From: Rhizaria sp. SCN 62-66 | Taxonomy: Eukaryota > Rhizaria, unplaced | Reading direction: 5' to 3' | Length of the DNA stretch: 32,001 bases | Assembly: GCA_001724265.1 (NCBI GenBank) | Contig: MEDY01000347.1 | Span: 1 to 32,001 of the forward strand | In this document: piece after piece, positions 29,194 through 32,001 of the stretch | Layout: each line of letters opens with the position of its first letter | Numbering within the stretch: the first letter of the stretch is position 1 | Program-made: the position numbers and the translations under genes | Notes under the pieces: model-generated | The model's input: the letters and a program-made list of their open reading frames with translations, nothing else | The model's database searches: none | What the model was told of the DNA's origin: nothing

Positions 29194-31095
29194 TTACGCA
29201 GCCTTGGCCTTGCTGCGCGTCACAGCCCCGTGGGTCACACTGACACTAGCACTCAGACTCGCACTCGCGACGCCCATGTTGCTCGCAGGCGTAGTCGTGG
29301 CCGCGGTAGAGCTAGTGCTGGCGTTGGCGCTATGAGAGCTGAAGCTAGGCGTGTTGCTGCTAGAGTTCGTGTTGTTGAGCTTGGCCTCAGCGGCAGCGGC
29401 CTCGGCAAGAGCCTTGCGCTGGTTGTCCTCGTGCTTGCTCCACGCCTGCGTCCGGACAGTTTAAAAGCATCAAATAGAACAAAAGGAGAGACGATGAGCA
29501 AGTTATAGAGATATTTCACGTCAATTCGAAAAATATCCCAATAAATTTGATGAGAGAACACTTTTCACTAAAACACGCTTGCTACAGTCATCTTTGGCTT
29601 TGCAACAAAGCGGTAGATGGCGTACCTGGTTGGTGCCGCACCAGTCGTCCCAGAAGTGCCAGAGCGCACCGAAGTTGTCGACGTTGTGGCTGTGGTGAAA
29701 GTTGTGGTGCGCGCCCTGGTCCGCGAACGGGATCAGCATGAACGGGTTGAACGGGAAGTCGTATCCGCTGTGCACGTACTGTATGTGTGCGAGAACGAGC
29801 AAGCGAGAGTCGATGAGGTGATGATGATTCAAACATACAGTCGTGACTATTTCGTAAATTATACAGAGCAATAACGTGATAGGCTATCATATTTCGACAC
29901 TAAATGTGAGAGATTGACGTACGGCCGAGTGGAAGATCTGCATAGTGGACCAGCACCAGAAGGTGTAGATGTGGAAGTCATCCCAAAACAGGAAAAACGG
30001 CGAGATGCCGGGCAGCGTGGAGGAGAAGAAGGTGTCGATGGGGTGGAAGAACTTGCTGTTGACGACGACGGGGGTGTAGAACGAGTGGTGGTCCTTGTGG
30101 ACCGAATAAAGCTTGGGGTGGTGCAACAGGCGGTGGCCCCAGTAGAAGATGGTCTCGAACAGGAAGCAGCCGATGAGCATCTGGACGCAGCGCACGGGGA
30201 CGCCCGGGATGGAGTCGATGTAGGCCTTGAGCGCCGTCTCGGAGACGTTACGCAGGATGTAGTGCATGCCGAGCGTGGTGACACACGACTGGTACACGTG
30301 CTCGGTGAAGACCCACTGGAAGCCGTGCTTAATCTGCGCGTAGAAGGCCGACGCGGGCTTGCGCGCCTGCGTGATGGCGCGCACGCCGAGCGCGGACGGC
30401 ACGGGGACAGAGGGCGGCACAGGGGGGTCGCCGCGGCGCGCGGCAGCCTCGGCCTCGGCGTTCTCCCACGGCCACACCTGCAGCGAATACTGCTCGAAGA
30501 ACGGGTGCTGGATGTGGTAGATGATGCCGTACACAATGTGAGGGAGCACCCAGGCGCCGTTGAGGATGATGATAGTAAGGGAAACGAGCATGGACTTGTA
30601 GGAGGAGAAGTAGGCCTCGCGCAGCCAGTGCAGGAACGAGACGGGGTCGAAACCGGGCTGTGAAACGTGAGCACAAGCACAGAAATAGTGCGAGCGTGGT
30701 ATGGCGCGGTGCGGCAGTGTGAGTAGGTGTGTAGTCAAGGAACAAAAGAGCGAGGCGGAGACGGGGAAGAGCGAGAGCGCGAAACGGCGAGTCCAGCAAC
30801 AAATTGCGAAGGTCGTGAAGGGGGGCGGCAAAAGAGGGGCAAAAGAGGTATAGATGACAGTGGGAAAGTGAAAAAACAATGCGGGTGTGTTGATGATGAT
30901 ATGGGAAGCACCAAGGTTTGGCGAAAAATAGAAATACAGCGAGAAATATGTGTGCCGATGCGTCGCACGCGAAAGCGGCAAAACGCGCAGAGAGGGTTCA
31001 AAGTGAAGCGAACGCAATTGCCGTACCTGAGCGTGAAAAAGATACATCGCGATCCACGACGCGGCCACCGCCGGCCACTTGCGCACGACGGTCAT
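29194..31095 (-). CDS. ERG25-like C4-methylsterol oxidase / fatty acid hydroxylase superfamily
   Basis: Four exons on the minus strand (31095-31027, 30657-29923, 29778-29626, 29445-29194) join, all in phase 0, to give 402 residues ending in TAA. The di-iron histidine boxes of the superfamily are complete: HRLLHH (198-203), HKDHH (210-214) and HHNFHHSHNVDNFG (292-305). VHSGYDFPF (270-278) and the following HFWDDWCGT match the ERG25/SMO subgroup, which oxidises the C4-methyl group of sterol precursors in the endoplasmic reticulum. Hydrophobic segments at about 45-70, 176-194 and 235-262 fit a multi-pass membrane enzyme. The last exon adds an Ala/Ser/Thr-rich tail of about 80 residues ending KAKAA that is not part of the family core. 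C4-methylsterol oxidase is the best match, but a related sterol or lipid hydroxylase is possible. Confidence 0.88.
29446..29625 (-). other. Sterol oxidase intron 3 (180 nt, phase 0)
   Basis: On the minus strand the donor is CAG/GTACGC and the acceptor is GGACGCAG/GCG. The joined frame reads Thr-Asn-Gln then Ala-Trp-Ser-Lys-His. Without splicing the frame meets TGA at 29521-29523. The acceptor has a weak pyrimidine tract. Confidence 0.8.
29779..29922 (-). other. Sterol oxidase intron 2 (144 nt, phase 0)
   Basis: On the minus strand the donor is GCC/GTACGT and the acceptor is CATACAG/TAC. The joined sequence Phe-His-Ser-Ala-Tyr-Val-His-Ser-Gly-Tyr follows the family alignment without a gap. 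The unspliced frame stops at TGA 29887-29889. Confidence 0.92.
30658..31026 (-). other. Sterol oxidase intron 1 (369 nt, phase 0, free of stops)
   Basis: On the minus strand the donor is CAG/GTACGG and the acceptor is TTTCACAG/CCC. The intron has no stop in the exon frame and its length is a multiple of three, so a retained copy would insert 123 Phe/Leu/Ser/His-rich residues. It is called an intron from its splice sites and unprotein-like composition. Confidence 0.8.
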
Positions 31096-31560
31096 GTGGC
31101 GGCGATATGAGAGCTACGGTGAACGGGGGAAAGAGAACGAGATGCCGGGGAGGTGAGCCGAGGTGTGGCGGGACAGGCTAAGCAAAGGTCGTGACAGCAA
31201 AAAAACAGTGCCACCAGAGCAGAAATTCGCAAAATACGGAACTATAAATTTCGCAGCACCTATAAAACACCATTGCCGATATCACAGTATTATTAATAAC
31301 TCACTCGCACGGTAGTCCGACGCACTACAACCATTCGCCCGATCCAGTCACGCCGCTTTGGAGGTCCAGTAAGAACCGGCGACGACCGAGCTGACCGGCT
31401 GAACCGGACCGAGACAGAGACGGAGTGACCGTGATCAAAGGTAGGTCGTCCTTTTTCAAACGGTTGGAGCTCGGTCGGTTCGGTTGGGCTGGGAGTGAGG
31501 AACAGATGGCGATCTGGAATCGGTGCGAATTGCCTCTTTTCGGACGTGAATAGCTTTAAT
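31096..31560. promoter_or_regulatory. Divergent promoter region between the sterol oxidase and CCT5
   Basis: A 465-base spacer between outward-facing genes. TATAAAT (31243-31249) and TATAAAA (31261-31267) on the plus strand are candidate TATA boxes, about 300 bases upstream of the CCT5 ATG. The T-rich complement could serve the minus gene. The 31293-31586 minus-strand frame is a shadow over the CCT5 leader. Confidence 0.55.
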
Positions 31561-32001
31561 ATGGCCGTGAACCCCGATTTCGCCAACCCTCAGGTTGCCT
31601 ACGATGGTACGTCTGCTTCACATAGCCGGGAACAATGATATATTCCCTTCCAATTGCGGCCGTCGTGTGCCTCAACAACGTCTCTTCTTCGTGTCACTTG
31701 CGCACCCCACCAGAGAACTAACCCACGCACCGACACTGATTTGAATCGTGTTAATGTATTCTACACTGTTTTTAATTTTGAAATATGCCGCTTATTCCAC
31801 TATACATCGTTGTCTCCCCCTTCTGATCACATTTCTTTGGGAACCAACCAACTCACACACTCACTCACCTTGACTCGGGCGTTAACAACTAAAATCGTTC
31901 CACAGAGAATGGCCAGCCCTTTATCATCCTCCGTGATCAGGGCAAGCAGCAGCGCCTGCGCGGCATGGAGGCGCACAAGTCTAACATCCTTGCCGCCAAG
32001 A
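31561..32001 (+). CDS. CCT5: CCT5 (TCP-1 epsilon) chaperonin subunit, 5' end
   Basis: Exon 1 (31561-31606) and the start of exon 2 (31906 to the window end) join to give the N-terminus of the epsilon subunit of the cytosolic chaperonin TRiC/CCT. That complex folds actin, tubulin and other proteins with ATP. Diagnostic stretches are AYDENGQPFIILRDQ, RLRGMEAHKSNI and LAAK, which follow the epsilon pattern (FDEYGRPF, DQ, RL-x-G-x-EA-x-KS-x-I-x-AAK). Only about 47 residues are inside the window, so the ATP-binding domain is not seen. The Met at 31561 is taken as the start because it gives the normal family length before the conserved block. Confidence 0.9.
31607..31905 (+). other. CCT5 intron 1 (299 nt, phase 1)
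   Basis: Donor GATG/GTACGT and acceptor TTCCACAG/AG. The join restores Tyr-Asp-Glu-Asn-Gly-Gln-Pro-Phe, the conserved CCT5 N-terminal motif. The intron is AT-rich and contains stops. Confidence 0.92.

Overview
The window is nuclear DNA from a microbial eukaryote. GC-rich protein-coding genes alternate with sharply AT-richer spacers. Six short GT-AG introns are visible, two proteins have mitochondrial-type leaders, and several gene families are eukaryotic (CCT5, UBA4/MOCS3, ERG25-type sterol oxidase). I cannot name the organism from the sequence.

The most important observation concerns the genetic code. TAG appears to be a sense codon, most likely glutamine, while TAA and TGA are the stops. 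Five in-frame TAG codons lie inside three otherwise intact genes, one of them in the conserved core of UBA4. No gene here ends with TAG: all seven visible ends are TAA or TGA. A standard-code annotation would therefore cut three genes into pieces.

Layout: tail of an unidentified gene (+, 1-128); a giant two-pass membrane protein of about 4,475 residues (+, 680-14107); a YbeY-type endoribonuclease with a probable mitochondrial leader (-, 14353-16170); an unrecognised 1,939-residue protein (+, 16705-22710, one intron); a universal stress protein with an organelle-type leader (-, 23380-25023); UBA4/MOCS3 (+, 25521-27668, one intron); a 1.5 kb AT-rich spacer; an ERG25/C4-methylsterol-oxidase-like enzyme (-, 29194-31095, three introns); and the 5' end of CCT5 (+, 31561 to the window end). 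From the giant gene onward the strands alternate, so neighbours share divergent promoter regions or convergent 3' ends.

The giant protein carries a hexosaminidase-D (GH20)-like domain between two membrane segments. It is split by long low-complexity insertions, and the catalytic Asp-Glu pair appears to be replaced by Ser-Arg. Low-complexity insertion into conserved folds recurs in the YbeY, USP and UBA4 genes. The other genes are housekeeping: tRNA thiolation/molybdopterin sulfur transfer (UBA4), rRNA processing in an organelle (YbeY), sterol synthesis and chaperonin assembly. They do not form a pathway together.
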